From: Lachnospiraceae bacterium
GTDB taxonomy: Bacteria > Bacillota > Clostridia > Lachnospirales > Lachnospiraceae
DNA length: 64,000 nt
Direction: 5' to 3'
Assembly (NCBI GenBank): GCA_011959105.1
Contig: BLLU01000104.1
Location: forward strand, 25,237-89,236
This document shows positions 43,411 to 52,472 of the stretch, piece after piece (within the stretch, counting starts at the first letter, position 1; each line of letters starts with the position of its first letter). The position numbers and the translations under genes are program-made. The notes below the pieces were generated by a model, which was not told the DNA's origin, did no database searches, and was given only the letters and a program-made list of their open reading frames with translations.

Positions 43411-44280
43411 ATGTCAAAGGTTGCCATAATCACAGACAGCAATAGCGGGATTACCCAGGCCCAGGGGAAGGAAATGGGGATTTTTGTATTGCCCATGCCT
43501 TTCTTTATAAACGAGGAGACTTTTTATGAGGATATCAGCCTGACCCAGGAGCAGTTCTACGAGAAGCTGCGGGGGGGTGCGGAGATCCATACCAGCCAGC
43601 CGTCGCCGGAGTCGGTGATGCAGCTTTGGGATGAGGTACTGAAAGACTATGACGAGATCGTGCATATTCCCATGAGCAGCGGTCTGTCCGGTTCCTGCCA
43701 GAGCGCTGTTATGTTGGCCCAGGACTATGCCGGCAAGGTACAGGTGGTGAACAACCAGCGGATTTCCGTAACCCAGAGGCAGTCCGCATTGGATGCGAAG
43801 CTATTGGCCTCCAAAGGGATGAATGCTTTGGAGATCAAGAACTTCCTGGAAGAAGATAAGTTTAACAGCAGCATTTATATCATGCTGGACACCCTGTATT
43901 ATCTGAAAAAGGGAGGCCGGATTACGCCGGCGGCCGCGGCGCTGGGCACATTGCTGAAGCTGAAGCCGGTACTGCAGATCCAGGGGGAAAAGCTGGATGC
44001 TTTCGCCAAGGCCCGCACCACCAACCAGGGCAAGTCCATTATGATTAACGCCATCAAAAAGGATATTGAGAACCGTTTTGGAGGTATGACCGAGGATAAG
44101 CATATCTGGCTCCAGATTGCCCATACGGCCAACGAGGAAGCCGCCAGGGCTTACAGGGACGAAATTCTGGAACAGTTCCCGGGATATGACATCCATATTG
44201 ATCCCCTGTCCCTGAGTGTGGCCTGCCATATCGGCCCCGGCGCATTGGCATTTGCCTGCTGCAGGAAAGTAGAAGCGTAA
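43411..44280 (+). CDS. DegV family protein (fatty-acid-binding FakB type)
   Basis: 289 residues. EDD-fold DegV protein: KVAIITDSNSGITQAQ, ETFYEDISLTQEQFYEKLRGG, TSQPSPESV (fatty-acid carboxylate-binding Thr/Ser), MSSGLSGSCQSA, YYLKKGGRI, LKLKPVLQIQGEKL and the late ACHIGPGALAF histidine block. DegV proteins deliver bound fatty acids to FakA. Its closeness to fakA, with recG in between, supports that role; which acyl chain it prefers cannot be read. ATG 43411 is favoured because it gives the family N-terminus; AGAGGA is about 12 bases upstream. Confidence 0.9.
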   Translation: MSKVAIITDSNSGITQAQGKEMGIFVLPMPFFINEETFYEDISLTQEQFYEKLRGGAEIHTSQPSPESVMQLWDEVLKDYDEIVHIPMSSGLSGSCQSAVMLAQDYAGKVQVVNNQRISVTQRQSALDAKLLASKGMNALEIKNFLEEDKFNSSIYIMLDTLYYLKKGGRITPAAAALGTLLKLKPVLQIQGEKLDAFAKARTTNQGKSIMINAIKKDIENRFGGMTEDKHIWLQIAHTANEEAARAYRDEILEQFPGYDIHIDPLSLSVACHIGPGALAFACCRKVEA

Positions 44281-44408
44281 GTCTACGAGAGAGGAACATT
44301 CGTAGTTTTGTTAAGAAAACAGAGAATTACAGAACGGTCAGAAAAGCAGCGGGCGCTTCGCAGAGGTGCTCGCTATAGTTGTTTTTCCTTTTCCTGCCAC
44401 AAAATGTA

Positions 44409-44417
44409 TGTTATAAT
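44409..44417 (+). promoter_or_regulatory. Extended -10 promoter of parE
   Basis: TGT followed by TATAAT (44412-44417), an extended -10 element; the -35 position (44389-44394, TTTTCC) is weak. The leader of about 125 bases contains a TGCATG-AGAA-CATGCA hairpin (44440-44455) and a possible short upstream ORF. Confidence 0.55.
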
Positions 44418-44545
44418 GTACACAGGCAAAAAGGAAGGATGCATGAGAACATGCACAAAACCGCTGGGAATGTTATATTTCCCGGGGGTTTATCGCTGTT
44501 CATTTTGCTTTTTAGATAGAAATTCTGATATGGATGAGGTAAATT

Positions 44546-46477
44546 ATGGCAAAAACAGATACAAATTATGGTGCTTCTAATATCACGGTACTGGAGGGAC
44601 TGGAGGCGGTGCGCAAGCGGCCGGGCATGTATATCGGCAGTGTGTCCACTAAGGGATTGAACCATTTGATTTATGAGATTGTGGACAATTCCGTGGACGA
44701 ACATCTGGCAGGGTATTGCGATACCATCCGGGTGACTCTGGAGGCGGACGGCTCCGCCACCGTCAGCGACAACGGAAGAGGAATTCCTGTGGGAATGCAC
44801 GAGAAGGGCGTAAGTGCCGCGCGTCTGGTGTTCACTACCCTGCACGCCGGAGGAAAATTTGACAATAGTGCCTATAAAACCAGCGGCGGTCTCCACGGGG
44901 TGGGTTCCTCGGTGGTCAATGCGCTGTCCAATCGGTTGACCGTAACGGTCAAAGTGGGGGGCTGTATCTATCAGGACCAATATGAGAAGGGCCTGCCCGT
45001 GGTGGAACTGGAAAACGGCTTGCTCCCCATTATCGGAAAGACCCGGGAGACCGGCACCACCATCAATTTCCTGCCGGATGACACCATCTTTGACAAGACC
45101 CGTTTCAAGGAGGATGAGGTTAAGAGCCGTCTTCATGAGACGGCTTACCTGAACCCGGAACTTACCATTGTTTTTGAGGACAGGCGTAAGGAAGAGCCGG
45201 AGCAGGTCACCTTCCATGAGCCGGAGGGGATCACAGGCTTTATTAAGGACATGAACAAGGGGGATGAACCGGTTCATGAATGCATTTACTTTAAGGGTGA
45301 ATCTGAGGGCATCATGGTGGAGGTGGCCTTTCAGTATGTGAATGAATTTCATGAGAATGTGCTGGGCTTCTGTAATAATATATATAATTCCGAAGGGGGA
45401 ACCCACCTGACAGGCTTTAAGACCCAGTTCACCAATGTGATCAATACCTATGCCAGGGAATTGGGGATTTTGAAAGAGAAGGATGTGAATTTCACCGGGG
45501 CAGATGTGCGGAACGGCATGTCGGCGGTGGTATCCATCAAGCATCCGGATCCCCGTTTCGAGGGCCAGACAAAAACCAAGCTGGACAACCAGGATGCCGC
45601 CAAAGTGGTAGCCAAGGTCACAGGGGAAGAGATCGTCCGATACTTTGACCGCAATCTGGAGGTATTGAAAAATATCATTGGCTGCGCGGAGAAAGCCGCC
45701 AGAATCCGTAAGACGGAGGAAAAAGCCAGGACCAATATGCTGACCAAACAGAAATTTTCCTTTGATTCCAACGGAAAGCTGGCCAACTGTGAGTCCAAAG
45801 ATCCCTCCAAATGCGAAATTTTTATCGTGGAGGGGGATTCCGCAGGTGGCAGCGCAAAGACGGCCCGAGACCGCAGTTTCCAGGCGATTCTGCCCATCCG
45901 GGGCAAGATTTTGAATGTGGAGAAGGCCAGTATCGACAAGGTGCTTGCCAATGCGGAGATCAAGACCATGATCAATGCCTTTGGATGTGGTTTTTCTGAA
46001 GGCTATGGAAATGATTTTGATATCTCCAAGCTGCGGTATGACAAGATTATCATTATGACGGATGCGGATGTGGACGGTTCTCATATCTCCATGTTGCTGC
46101 TGACGCTGTTTTACCGCTTTATGCCGGAACTGATCTATGAGGGGCATGTGTATCTGGCCATGCCGCCTCTATACAAAGCCATGCCCTCCAAGGGAAAAGA
46201 GGAGTATCTCTACGATGACAAGGCGCTGGAGAGATACCGCAAGCGGCACAAGGGGCCTTTCACCTTGCAGCGGTACAAAGGTCTGGGTGAGATGGATGCC
46301 CAGCAGTTGTGGGAAACCACGCTGGACCCTGCCACTCGAATGATGAAACGGGTGGAGATCGAGGACGCAAGGCTGGCTACAGATCTGACCAGCACGCTGA
46401 TGGGCACGGATGTACCGCCCCGGCGGGCATTCATATATGATCATGCCACGGATGCGGAACTGGATTATAATGCGTAG
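44546..46477 (+). CDS. parE: DNA topoisomerase IV subunit B-like (type IIA topoisomerase ATPase subunit)
   Basis: 643 residues. GHKL ATPase domain with EIVDNSVDEHLAGY (Mg/ATP-binding Asn), DNGRGIPV, LHAGGKFD and GGLHGVGSSVVNALS; transducer; TOPRIM domain with VEGDSAGGSAK, LPIRGKILNVEKA and DADVDGSH; C-terminal RYKGLGEMDAQQLWETT block. Type IIA subunit B proteins of this size with a 747-residue partner are usually ParE/ParC rather than GyrB/GyrA, which normally lie near dnaA. The assignment to topoisomerase IV is an inference; it could also be annotated gyrB. The partner parC lies 2 kb downstream behind two unrelated genes. Confidence 0.88.
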   Translation: MAKTDTNYGASNITVLEGLEAVRKRPGMYIGSVSTKGLNHLIYEIVDNSVDEHLAGYCDTIRVTLEADGSATVSDNGRGIPVGMHEKGVSAARLVFTTLHAGGKFDNSAYKTSGGLHGVGSSVVNALSNRLTVTVKVGGCIYQDQYEKGLPVVELENGLLPIIGKTRETGTTINFLPDDTIFDKTRFKEDEVKSRLHETAYLNPELTIVFEDRRKEEPEQVTFHEPEGITGFIKDMNKGDEPVHECIYFKGESEGIMVEVAFQYVNEFHENVLGFCNNIYNSEGGTHLTGFKTQFTNVINTYARELGILKEKDVNFTGADVRNGMSAVVSIKHPDPRFEGQTKTKLDNQDAAKVVAKVTGEEIVRYFDRNLEVLKNIIGCAEKAARIRKTEEKARTNMLTKQKFSFDSNGKLANCESKDPSKCEIFIVEGDSAGGSAKTARDRSFQAILPIRGKILNVEKASIDKVLANAEIKTMINAFGCGFSEGYGNDFDISKLRYDKIIIMTDADVDGSHISMLLLTLFYRFMPELIYEGHVYLAMPPLYKAMPSKGKEEYLYDDKALERYRKRHKGPFTLQRYKGLGEMDAQQLWETTLDPATRMMKRVEIEDARLATDLTSTLMGTDVPPRRAFIYDHATDAELDYNA

Positions 46478-46592
46478 GAATGACTATGAGTGCAATGACT
46501 ATATGGAAGAGTGGAACTTTGAGAACTGGGGCGTGAAATATTGGTCTAGGACTTCGGAATTTTTGAAATATGCAGAGGAACATAATCGCTGA
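46470..46592 (+). CDS. Possible 40-residue protein, or remnant, at the parE 3' end
   Basis: A short frame starting at ATG 46470 inside the last codons of parE: MRRNDYECNDYMEEWNFENW... ending YAEEHNR. It is rich in Trp, Tyr and Asn, unlike a random frame, and precedes the ATPase gene by 21 bases. GGAG-type ribosome site is not evident; ATG 46503 is an alternative start. It may be a co-inserted small gene or fragment. No family recognised. Confidence 0.3.
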   Translation: MRRNDYECNDYMEEWNFENWGVKYWSRTSEFLKYAEEHNR

Positions 46593-46613
46593 ATTCAAAA
46601 AGGGGGTGAATAA

Positions 46614-47801
46614 ATGCGATACTTTAATACGGAGGGGGCATGCAATCCCCAGGAACATTACATGGTAAAGCTGGACGATCGGCTGGAAGAGATAAAAAAA
46701 ATGCTGGTGGACCGGAAAAAATATTTTATTATCAACAGAGGGCGGCAGTACGGAAAAACTACTATGTTAAGGGCTCTGGAAAAATATCTGGAGAAGGACT
46801 ATATTGTTCTGTCTTTGGACTTTCAGGGATTGGAGACTGAAAAATATGCTAACTCCGTAACCTTTGCGCATGCCTTTGCAAAGGAATTGCTGGAAGCGGC
46901 AAATCTTACGATGCTCCGGGACCAGAAGCCGCTCTGGGAGCCCCTTGCGCATTTTGCGGACGGAGCGGAAAAAGACGGCATTATGGAACTGTTTGTCATT
47001 CTCAGCAGGATGTGCAAAGACGCGGAAAAACCCATTGTCCTGATGATCGATGAAGTAGACAGTGCTTCGAATAATCAGGTATTTGTAGATTTTCTCTCCA
47101 TTTTGAGAAAATATTATCTGGGCCGGGATAAGATGCCGATTTTTCATGCGGTGGTTCTGGCGGGGGTATATGATATTAAAAACCTGAAGCTGAAACTGCG
47201 GCCTGAAACGGAGCATCAGTATAACAGTCCCTGGAACATTGCCGCAAAATTTAAGGTGGATATGAGTTTTTCCGCAAACCAGATTGCCTCCATGCTGTCA
47301 GACTATGAGGCGGATTATCATACAGGAATGGATCTCCGGGAAATTGCTGGAGAAATATACCGATATACTTCCGGGTATCCTGTACTTGTCTCCGCCATCT
47401 GCAAATATATTAACGAGGACCTTTCTGGCGGAGATGGTTTTGAAAGCATGGAGGGAGCCTGGACAAGAGAGGGTATTTTAAGAGCCGTAAAAGCGATATT
47501 GGTTGACAATGTTCCGCTGTTTGAAAGCATGATACGCCATATCAATGAATACCCGGAGATGAAGAAAATGTTTCAGGCCATTCTCTTCCAGGGGAGTGAA
47601 TTTGCCTATAATCCGGATACAAAGGAGATCAATCTGGCTCACATGTTTGGTTACGCGGTTGACGAGGCCGGAAAAGTGCGGATCGCAAACAGGATATTTG
47701 AGACCCGCCTTTATAATTATTTCCTATCTGAGGAAGAATTGACAAGTGTGATCGGTAAAGTTCCGTTTTCCGTTTGTGGACACAGAATTCCTGTGTTATA
47801 A
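46614..47801 (+). CDS. AAA ATPase (AAA-like/PF14516 or ATPase_2 type), probably truncated at the C-terminus
   Basis: 395 residues. Starts MRYFNTEGACNPQEHYMVKL, typical of a clostridial family of mobile AAA ATPases; Walker A NRGRQYGKTT (Lys48), Walker B PIVLMIDEVDSAS, sensor region AVVLAGVYDIKNLK, and a lid with SGYPVLVSAICKYI. Relatives normally carry on for some 130-200 residues after the 'FETRLYNYF' block with a PD-(D/E)xK nuclease-like domain; here the frame ends 30 residues after it, running into the promoter of the next gene (its stop lies in the TATAAT at 47797-47802). So the nuclease domain seems lost. AAAGGGGGTG precedes the ATG. It interrupts the parE-parC pair. Function unknown. Confidence 0.75.
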   Translation: MRYFNTEGACNPQEHYMVKLDDRLEEIKKMLVDRKKYFIINRGRQYGKTTMLRALEKYLEKDYIVLSLDFQGLETEKYANSVTFAHAFAKELLEAANLTMLRDQKPLWEPLAHFADGAEKDGIMELFVILSRMCKDAEKPIVLMIDEVDSASNNQVFVDFLSILRKYYLGRDKMPIFHAVVLAGVYDIKNLKLKLRPETEHQYNSPWNIAAKFKVDMSFSANQIASMLSDYEADYHTGMDLREIAGEIYRYTSGYPVLVSAICKYINEDLSGGDGFESMEGAWTREGILRAVKAILVDNVPLFESMIRHINEYPEMKKMFQAILFQGSEFAYNPDTKEINLAHMFGYAVDEAGKVRIANRIFETRLYNYFLSEEELTSVIGKVPFSVCGHRIPVL

Positions 47802-47802
47802 T
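47774..47802 (+). promoter_or_regulatory. Promoter of the isochorismatase-family gene
   Basis: TTGTGG (47774-47779), 17-base spacer with extended -10 TGT, TATAAT (47797-47802), overlapping the stop codon of the upstream ATPase. Confidence 0.65.
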
Positions 47803-47888
47803 GGGCAATGGATCATGCATAATTCGCATATGGAAATTAATTGACTTTATCCAAGGCAGAATACGGCCAGATGGTGGAGGACAGGGGA

Positions 47889-48422
47889 ATGATCTTATTG
47901 GTAATTGACACGCAAAAGGGCATAACTGATAATAGGCTGTTCGCGTTCGAAAAATTCAGGGAAAATGTGAAAACGCTGCTCTCCGCGGCCAGAGAAAATG
48001 GCGTGGAAGTGGTATACGTCCGTCATGACGACGGGCCCGGCACAGGATTTTCCATGGGGGACGATGAATTTGAGATATTTGAAGAATTTGCCCCCAGAGA
48101 GAGGGAATGTATTTTTGACAAGACGGTAAACAGCGCCCTTCACAGTTCCACAGGTCTGGCGGACTATCTGTCCCAAAAAGGCGAGCGTCAGATTATGGTA
48201 GCTGGCCTGCAGACCGACTTTTGCATAGATGCTACCATTAAGAGTGGCTTTGAACAGGGCTATGAGATATTTGTACCAGAGTATGCCAATTCCACTTTTG
48301 ACAATGATTATATGAAAAAGGATGTTTGCTATCACTACTACAACGATTTTATATGGCCTCAGAGATATGCGCGACAGGTCACTATGGAAGAGGCTGTGGC
48401 CAGACTGGGCGGATCCCTTTAA
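47889..48422 (+). CDS. Isochorismatase-family cysteine hydrolase
   Basis: 177 residues. The catalytic triad of the family is visible: Asp7 in LLVIDTQKG, Lys in FDKTVNSAL (about residue 79) and Cys112 in GLQTDFCIDATIKSG, preceded by the cis-peptide region. Members hydrolyse amides such as nicotinamide or N-carbamoyl compounds, or isochorismate; this subgroup (about 175 residues, VRHDDGPGTGF) has no assigned substrate that I know. ATG 47889 follows GGAGGACAGGGG; longer frames from 47841 (TTG) and 47871 are less likely. parC follows 42 bases later. Confidence 0.88.
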   Translation: MILLVIDTQKGITDNRLFAFEKFRENVKTLLSAARENGVEVVYVRHDDGPGTGFSMGDDEFEIFEEFAPRERECIFDKTVNSALHSSTGLADYLSQKGERQIMVAGLQTDFCIDATIKSGFEQGYEIFVPEYANSTFDNDYMKKDVCYHYYNDFIWPQRYARQVTMEEAVARLGGSL

Positions 48423-48464
48423 TCCCCCGGATGTCAAAGCCCAATAGAGCAGGAGACAGAATAA

Positions 48465-50708
48465 ATGGAAGACAACAGCAGAATCATCAGAACGGAATAT
48501 TCGGAGGAAATGCAGAAATCCTTCATTGACTACGCCATGAGTGTAATCATCGCCAGGGCGCTGCCGGATGTGCGGGACGGTCTGAAACCCGTGCAGCGCA
48601 GAACCCTCTATGATATGCACGAACTGGGCATACGGTATGACAGACCCTACCGAAAAAGCGCCCGTATCGTAGGCGACACCATGGGTAAATATCATCCTCA
48701 TGGAGACAGTTCCATCTACGACTCTCTGGTGGTCATGAGTCAGGATTTCAAAAAGGGGATGCCGCTCATCGACGGCCATGGTAACTTCGGCAATATCGAG
48801 GGGGACGGGGCGGCTGCCATGCGTTACACCGAGGCCAGGCTCCAGAAAGTTACCCAGGAAGCGTTTCTGGCGGACTTGGACAAAGATGTGGTGGATTTTA
48901 TGCCCAACTTTGACGAGACCGAGAAAGAGCCCACGGTGCTGCCCGTAAAGATTCCCAACTTTCTGGTGAACGGCTCCGAAGGCATCGCCGTGGGCATGGC
49001 CACCAGTACCCCGCCTCACAACCTGGGGGAAGTGATAGACGCCATGAAGGCCTATATGCTGGACGAGAATATCACCACCAGGGAATTGATGCGGTATATT
49101 AAGGGTCCGGATTTTCCCACCGGCGGGATTGTGACCAACAAAGACGAACTGCTGGAGATTTATGAGACCGGCACGGGCAAGATCAAGATCCGTGGAAAAG
49201 TGGAATTCGAGAAATCCAAAGGTGGTAAGACCAATGTGGTGATCACCGAGATCCCCTATCCCATGATCGGCATGAATATCTCCAAATTCCTGATGGATGT
49301 GGCGGCGCTGGCGGAGAGTAAGAAAACGCAGGATATCGTGGATATTTCCAACCAGTCCTCCAAGGAGGGCATTCGGATTGTCATCGAACTGCGCAAGGAC
49401 GCGGACCCGGAAAACTTTGTGAATCTGCTCTACAAAAAGACCCGTCTTGAGGACACTTTCGGTGTCAATATGCTGGCAATTTACAATGGCAGGCCGGAGA
49501 CGCTGGGGTTAAGAGCGGTTCTGAAGGCAGTGGTTGATTTTCAATATGAAGTGGCCACCCGTAAGTACACCAATCTGCTGGCAAAGGAAATGGACCGCAG
49601 GGAAGTGCAGGAGGGGTTGATCAAAGCCTGCAATGTGATTGACCTGATCATCGAGATTTTACGGGGTTCCAAGGACAGGGCCATGGCAAAGGACTGCCTG
49701 GTAAACGGCAAGGTGGAGGGCATTAAGTTTAAGTCTAAGGAGTCTAAGATTATGGCGGCTCAGCTCATGTTTTCCGAGAAACAGGCCAACGCCATTCTGG
49801 AGATGCGCCTGTACAAGCTGATCGGCCTGGAGATCGAAGCCCTGATCAATGAGCATGAGGAGACCATGGCCAATATCTACCGCTATGAAGATATCCTGGC
49901 CCGCAGGGATTCCATGGCACAGGTGATTATGAATGAATTGGAGGAGATCAAGCGGGAATATAGCCGCAGGCGACGCACTGCCATTGAGAACGCCCAGGAA
50001 GCCGTCTATAAGGAGAAAGAGATCGAGGAGATGGAGATCATGTTCCTGATGGACCGCTTCGGCTATGCCAAGACTGTAGATATGGCCACCTACGAGCGCA
50101 ACAGAGAGGCGGCGGAGGGAGAGAATAAATATATCTTCAAATGCAAAAATACCGGAAAAATATGTCTGTTCACAGATATCGGCCAGCTTCACACCATCAA
50201 GGTCATGGATCTGCCCTTCGGAAAATTCCGGGACAAGGGTGTGCCCATTGACAATGTGAGCAATTTCAGTTCGGACAGGGAGCGGATCGTATTCCTTACC
50301 AGCCAGACAGAACTGAACCTGTGCAGAGTGCTGTTCGTCACTGCCCAGTCCATGATGAAGGTGGTGGATGGCGGCGAGTTCGATGTGAGCAAGCGCACTG
50401 TAGCTTCCACCAAGCTGCAGGAAGGCGACAGCGTGGTCAGTATAGTCTGCCTCCACGAACAGAAGCATGTGGTACTCCAGACCCAGGAAGGGTATTTTCT
50501 CCGATTTGCCCTGGAGGAGGTTCCCGAGAAGAAAAAAGGGGCAGTGGGTGTACGTGGCATGAAACTGGGTGACAAAGACCTGGTGGAGGGTGTATACTAT
50601 ACCCAGAACGGCATGGAAGCGTCCATCCAGTACAAAAGCAGGAATCTGGTACTAAACAGCCTGAAGCTGGGCCGACGGGATACAAAAGGCGTAAAAGTCC
50701 GGGCATAA
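48465..50708 (+). CDS. parC: DNA topoisomerase IV subunit A-like (type IIA topoisomerase cleavage subunit)
   Basis: 747 residues. Breakage-reunion domain with the catalytic tyrosine Tyr121 in [10 protein letters not shown] and the quinolone-site helix [19 protein letters not shown]; coiled-coil arm; C-terminal beta-pinwheel from about residue 510. The C-terminal domain lacks a canonical GyrA box (QRRGGKG): the matching segments read [10 protein letters not shown] and [10 protein letters not shown]. That favours a decatenase (ParC) over a gyrase, which needs the GyrA box to wrap DNA. AGGAGA precedes the ATG. rsmD follows after 63 bases. Confidence 0.88.
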   Translation: MEDNSRIIRTEYSEEMQKSFIDYAMSVIIARALPDVRDGLKPVQRRTLYDMHELGIRYDRPYRKSARIVGDTMGKYHPHGDSSIYDSLVVMSQDFKKGMPLIDGHGNFGNIEGDGAAAMRYTEARLQKVTQEAFLADLDKDVVDFMPNFDETEKEPTVLPVKIPNFLVNGSEGIAVGMATSTPPHNLGEVIDAMKAYMLDENITTRELMRYIKGPDFPTGGIVTNKDELLEIYETGTGKIKIRGKVEFEKSKGGKTNVVITEIPYPMIGMNISKFLMDVAALAESKKTQDIVDISNQSSKEGIRIVIELRKDADPENFVNLLYKKTRLEDTFGVNMLAIYNGRPETLGLRAVLKAVVDFQYEVATRKYTNLLAKEMDRREVQEGLIKACNVIDLIIEILRGSKDRAMAKDCLVNGKVEGIKFKSKESKIMAAQLMFSEKQANAILEMRLYKLIGLEIEALINEHEETMANIYRYEDILARRDSMAQVIMNELEEIKREYSRRRRTAIENAQEAVYKEKEIEEMEIMFLMDRFGYAKTVDMATYERNREAAEGENKYIFKCKNTGKICLFTDIGQLHTIKVMDLPFGKFRDKGVPIDNVSNFSSDRERIVFLTSQTELNLCRVLFVTAQSMMKVVDGGEFDVSKRTVASTKLQEGDSVVSIVCLHEQKHVVLQTQEGYFLRFALEEVPEKKKGAVGVRGMKLGDKDLVEGVYYTQNGMEASIQYKSRNLVLNSLKLGRRDTKGVKVRA

Positions 50709-50771
50709 TATGAGAAAAACATAAACGCGCATGCAGTGATATGAACGGATATTTGGAACAGGGGGGAAGAG

Positions 50772-51323
50772 ATGCGGGTAATAGCGGGAACGGCAAGGAG
50801 TCTGCCCTTAAAGACTCCCCGGGGGCAGGAGACCAGGCCCACCACAGACAGAATCAAAGAGACGCTTTTCAATATTCTGCAGCAGGATATTCCGGGCTGT
50901 GTTTTCGTGGATCTGTTCAGCGGCAGCGGAGGCATCGGCATAGAGGCTTTAAGCCGCGGCGCCAGGAAAGCATACTTTGTGGAAAATGCCCGGGAGCCGT
51001 TGAGTTGTCTGACGGATAATCTGGAATTTACCCGGTTCCAGGATCGGGCCGTGGTCTTAAAACAGGATGCGGTGGCGGCTCTGGCCAGCATAGCAGAGCA
51101 GACGGTGGACATCCTCTTTATGGATCCGCCTTACGGGCAGGAGCAGGAGCGGCGGGTGCTGGAGGCTTTGCAGAACATGCGTTATATAACAGGTGATACC
51201 CTGATTGTAACGGAGGCCTCTTTGGATACCCATATGGATTATGCAGAGGAACTGGGCTTCTCCATTATTCGGGAGAAAACATACAAGACCAATAAGCATG
51301 TTTTTCTGAAAAAGACAAAATGA
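50772..51323 (+). CDS. rsmD: 16S rRNA (guanine966-N2)-methyltransferase RsmD
   Basis: 183 residues. Opens with the family signature MRVIAGTARSLPLKTP...RPTTDRIKETLFNIL, then SAM motif I VFVDLFSGSGGIGIEALSRGA and catalytic motif IV MDPPYG. Methylates G966 of 16S rRNA. GGGGGAAGAG lies before the ATG. Followed 22 bases later by coaD; rsmD-coaD (ylbH-ylbI) is a conserved Firmicutes pair, next to ylbJ in B. subtilis as here. Confidence 0.95.
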   Translation: MRVIAGTARSLPLKTPRGQETRPTTDRIKETLFNILQQDIPGCVFVDLFSGSGGIGIEALSRGARKAYFVENAREPLSCLTDNLEFTRFQDRAVVLKQDAVAALASIAEQTVDILFMDPPYGQEQERRVLEALQNMRYITGDTLIVTEASLDTHMDYAEELGFSIIREKTYKTNKHVFLKKTK

Positions 51324-51345
51324 GAGGAAAGGTTGAGTACCAAGT

Positions 51346-51831
51346 ATGAAAAGAGCAGTATACCCGGGCAGTTTTGACCCCATGACGCTGGGCCATCTGG
51401 ATATTATCAGGCGGGCAGCGCCCATGTTTGACGAATTAACCGTGGCAGTTTTGAATAATACGCAAAAGACACCGTTGTTTTCTGTGGAAGAACGTGTTAA
51501 TATATTAGAGAAAGCAACCTTGGAACTGCCCAATGTGAAGATTTCCAGCTTCAGCGGGCTGCTGATTGACTATTGTCGGGAGAACGACTTCCATATCGCC
51601 GTCAGGGGGCTGCGGGCCATCACGGACTTTGAGTATGAGTTACAGATTGCCCAGGCCAACCGCCAGATGTCCAAGGACGCGCTGGACACCATATTTCTCA
51701 CCACCAGTCTTGAGTATGCGTATTTGAGTTCCACCAGTGTGAAAGAATTTGCCAGCTTCAACGGGGATATCTCCCAGTGTGTACCCGAATGGGAGGCTGA
51801 ACTGATTTATCAAAAATATGGCTACCGCTGA
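51346..51831 (+). CDS. coaD: Phosphopantetheine adenylyltransferase
   Basis: 161 residues. Penultimate enzyme of coenzyme A synthesis: transfers AMP from ATP to 4'-phosphopantetheine. Nucleotidyltransferase motif [18 protein letters not shown] (TxGH form TLGH), [23 protein letters not shown] and the [15 protein letters not shown] (ISSS/TxxR-like) block. Length and order are standard. Co-directional with rsmD upstream and a coiled-coil gene 53 bases downstream. Confidence 0.97.
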   Translation: MKRAVYPGSFDPMTLGHLDIIRRAAPMFDELTVAVLNNTQKTPLFSVEERVNILEKATLELPNVKISSFSGLLIDYCRENDFHIAVRGLRAITDFEYELQIAQANRQMSKDALDTIFLTTSLEYAYLSSTSVKEFASFNGDISQCVPEWEAELIYQKYGYR

Positions 51832-51884
51832 CAGAACCGGGAAGGCCGGGGCTGGCACAGGAGGCCGCAGACAGGGAGGATTAC

Positions 51885-52472
51885 ATGAGTAGCAGGATTG
51901 AACAGCTAATTGATGAAATAGAAGAATATATTGACAGCTGCAAATACCAGCCCTTGTCCAGTACCAAAATTATCGTGAACAAGGAAGAGATAGACGAACT
52001 GTTGCGGGATCTGCGGATGAAAACACCGGATGAGATTAAGCGGTATCAGAAGATCATCAGCAACAAGGAAGCAATCCTGAACGATGCCCGGGCCAAGGCG
52101 GAGGCGCTGATCAACGAAGCTACCCTACATACCAACGAGCTGATCAATGAGCATGAGATTATGCAGCAGGCTTATGCCCAGGCCAATGAGGTGGTGTCCA
52201 TGGCTTCCCAGCAGGCCCAGGAAATTCTGGACAATGCCACCATAGAGGCCAATAATGTGCGGGCTGCCGCCATGCAGTATATGGACGATATGCTGGCCCA
52301 TCTGGAGAACATCATCACCTCGGCCACCCAGTCGGCCAGGAGCGGGTATGAGAATTTCACCCTTTCCATGAATCAGTACCGGGATATAATTCAGTCTAAC
52401 AGAAACGAACTGCATCCTGCGGAAGATTACGGGGATGTGGAGTTTCGGAATATTGAGGACGCAGATGAGTAG
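51885..52472 (+). CDS. Coiled-coil protein (ATPase subunit-b/DivIVA-like), function unknown
   Basis: 195 residues, almost entirely alpha-helical. The N-terminus (SSRIEQLIDEIEEYIDSCKYQPLSSTKIIVNKEEIDELLRDLR) is a recognised clostridial pattern, followed by a long Ala/Glu/Gln-rich helix (about 55-165) like the b subunit of ATP synthase or the tail of DivIVA-type proteins. No membrane segment. GGGAGGAT precedes the ATG. Its last 8 bases overlap the start of the cell-wall amidase gene, so the two are co-translated; a role in division or septal growth is a reasonable guess only. Confidence 0.75.
   Translation: MSSRIEQLIDEIEEYIDSCKYQPLSSTKIIVNKEEIDELLRDLRMKTPDEIKRYQKIISNKEAILNDARAKAEALINEATLHTNELINEHEIMQQAYAQANEVVSMASQQAQEILDNATIEANNVRAAAMQYMDDMLAHLENIITSATQSARSGYENFTLSMNQYRDIIQSNRNELHPAEDYGDVEFRNIEDADE

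Noticed and set aside
44411..46147. 578-codon minus-strand frame opposite parE
   Set aside because: Antisense to strongly conserved topoisomerase sequence; no ribosome site.
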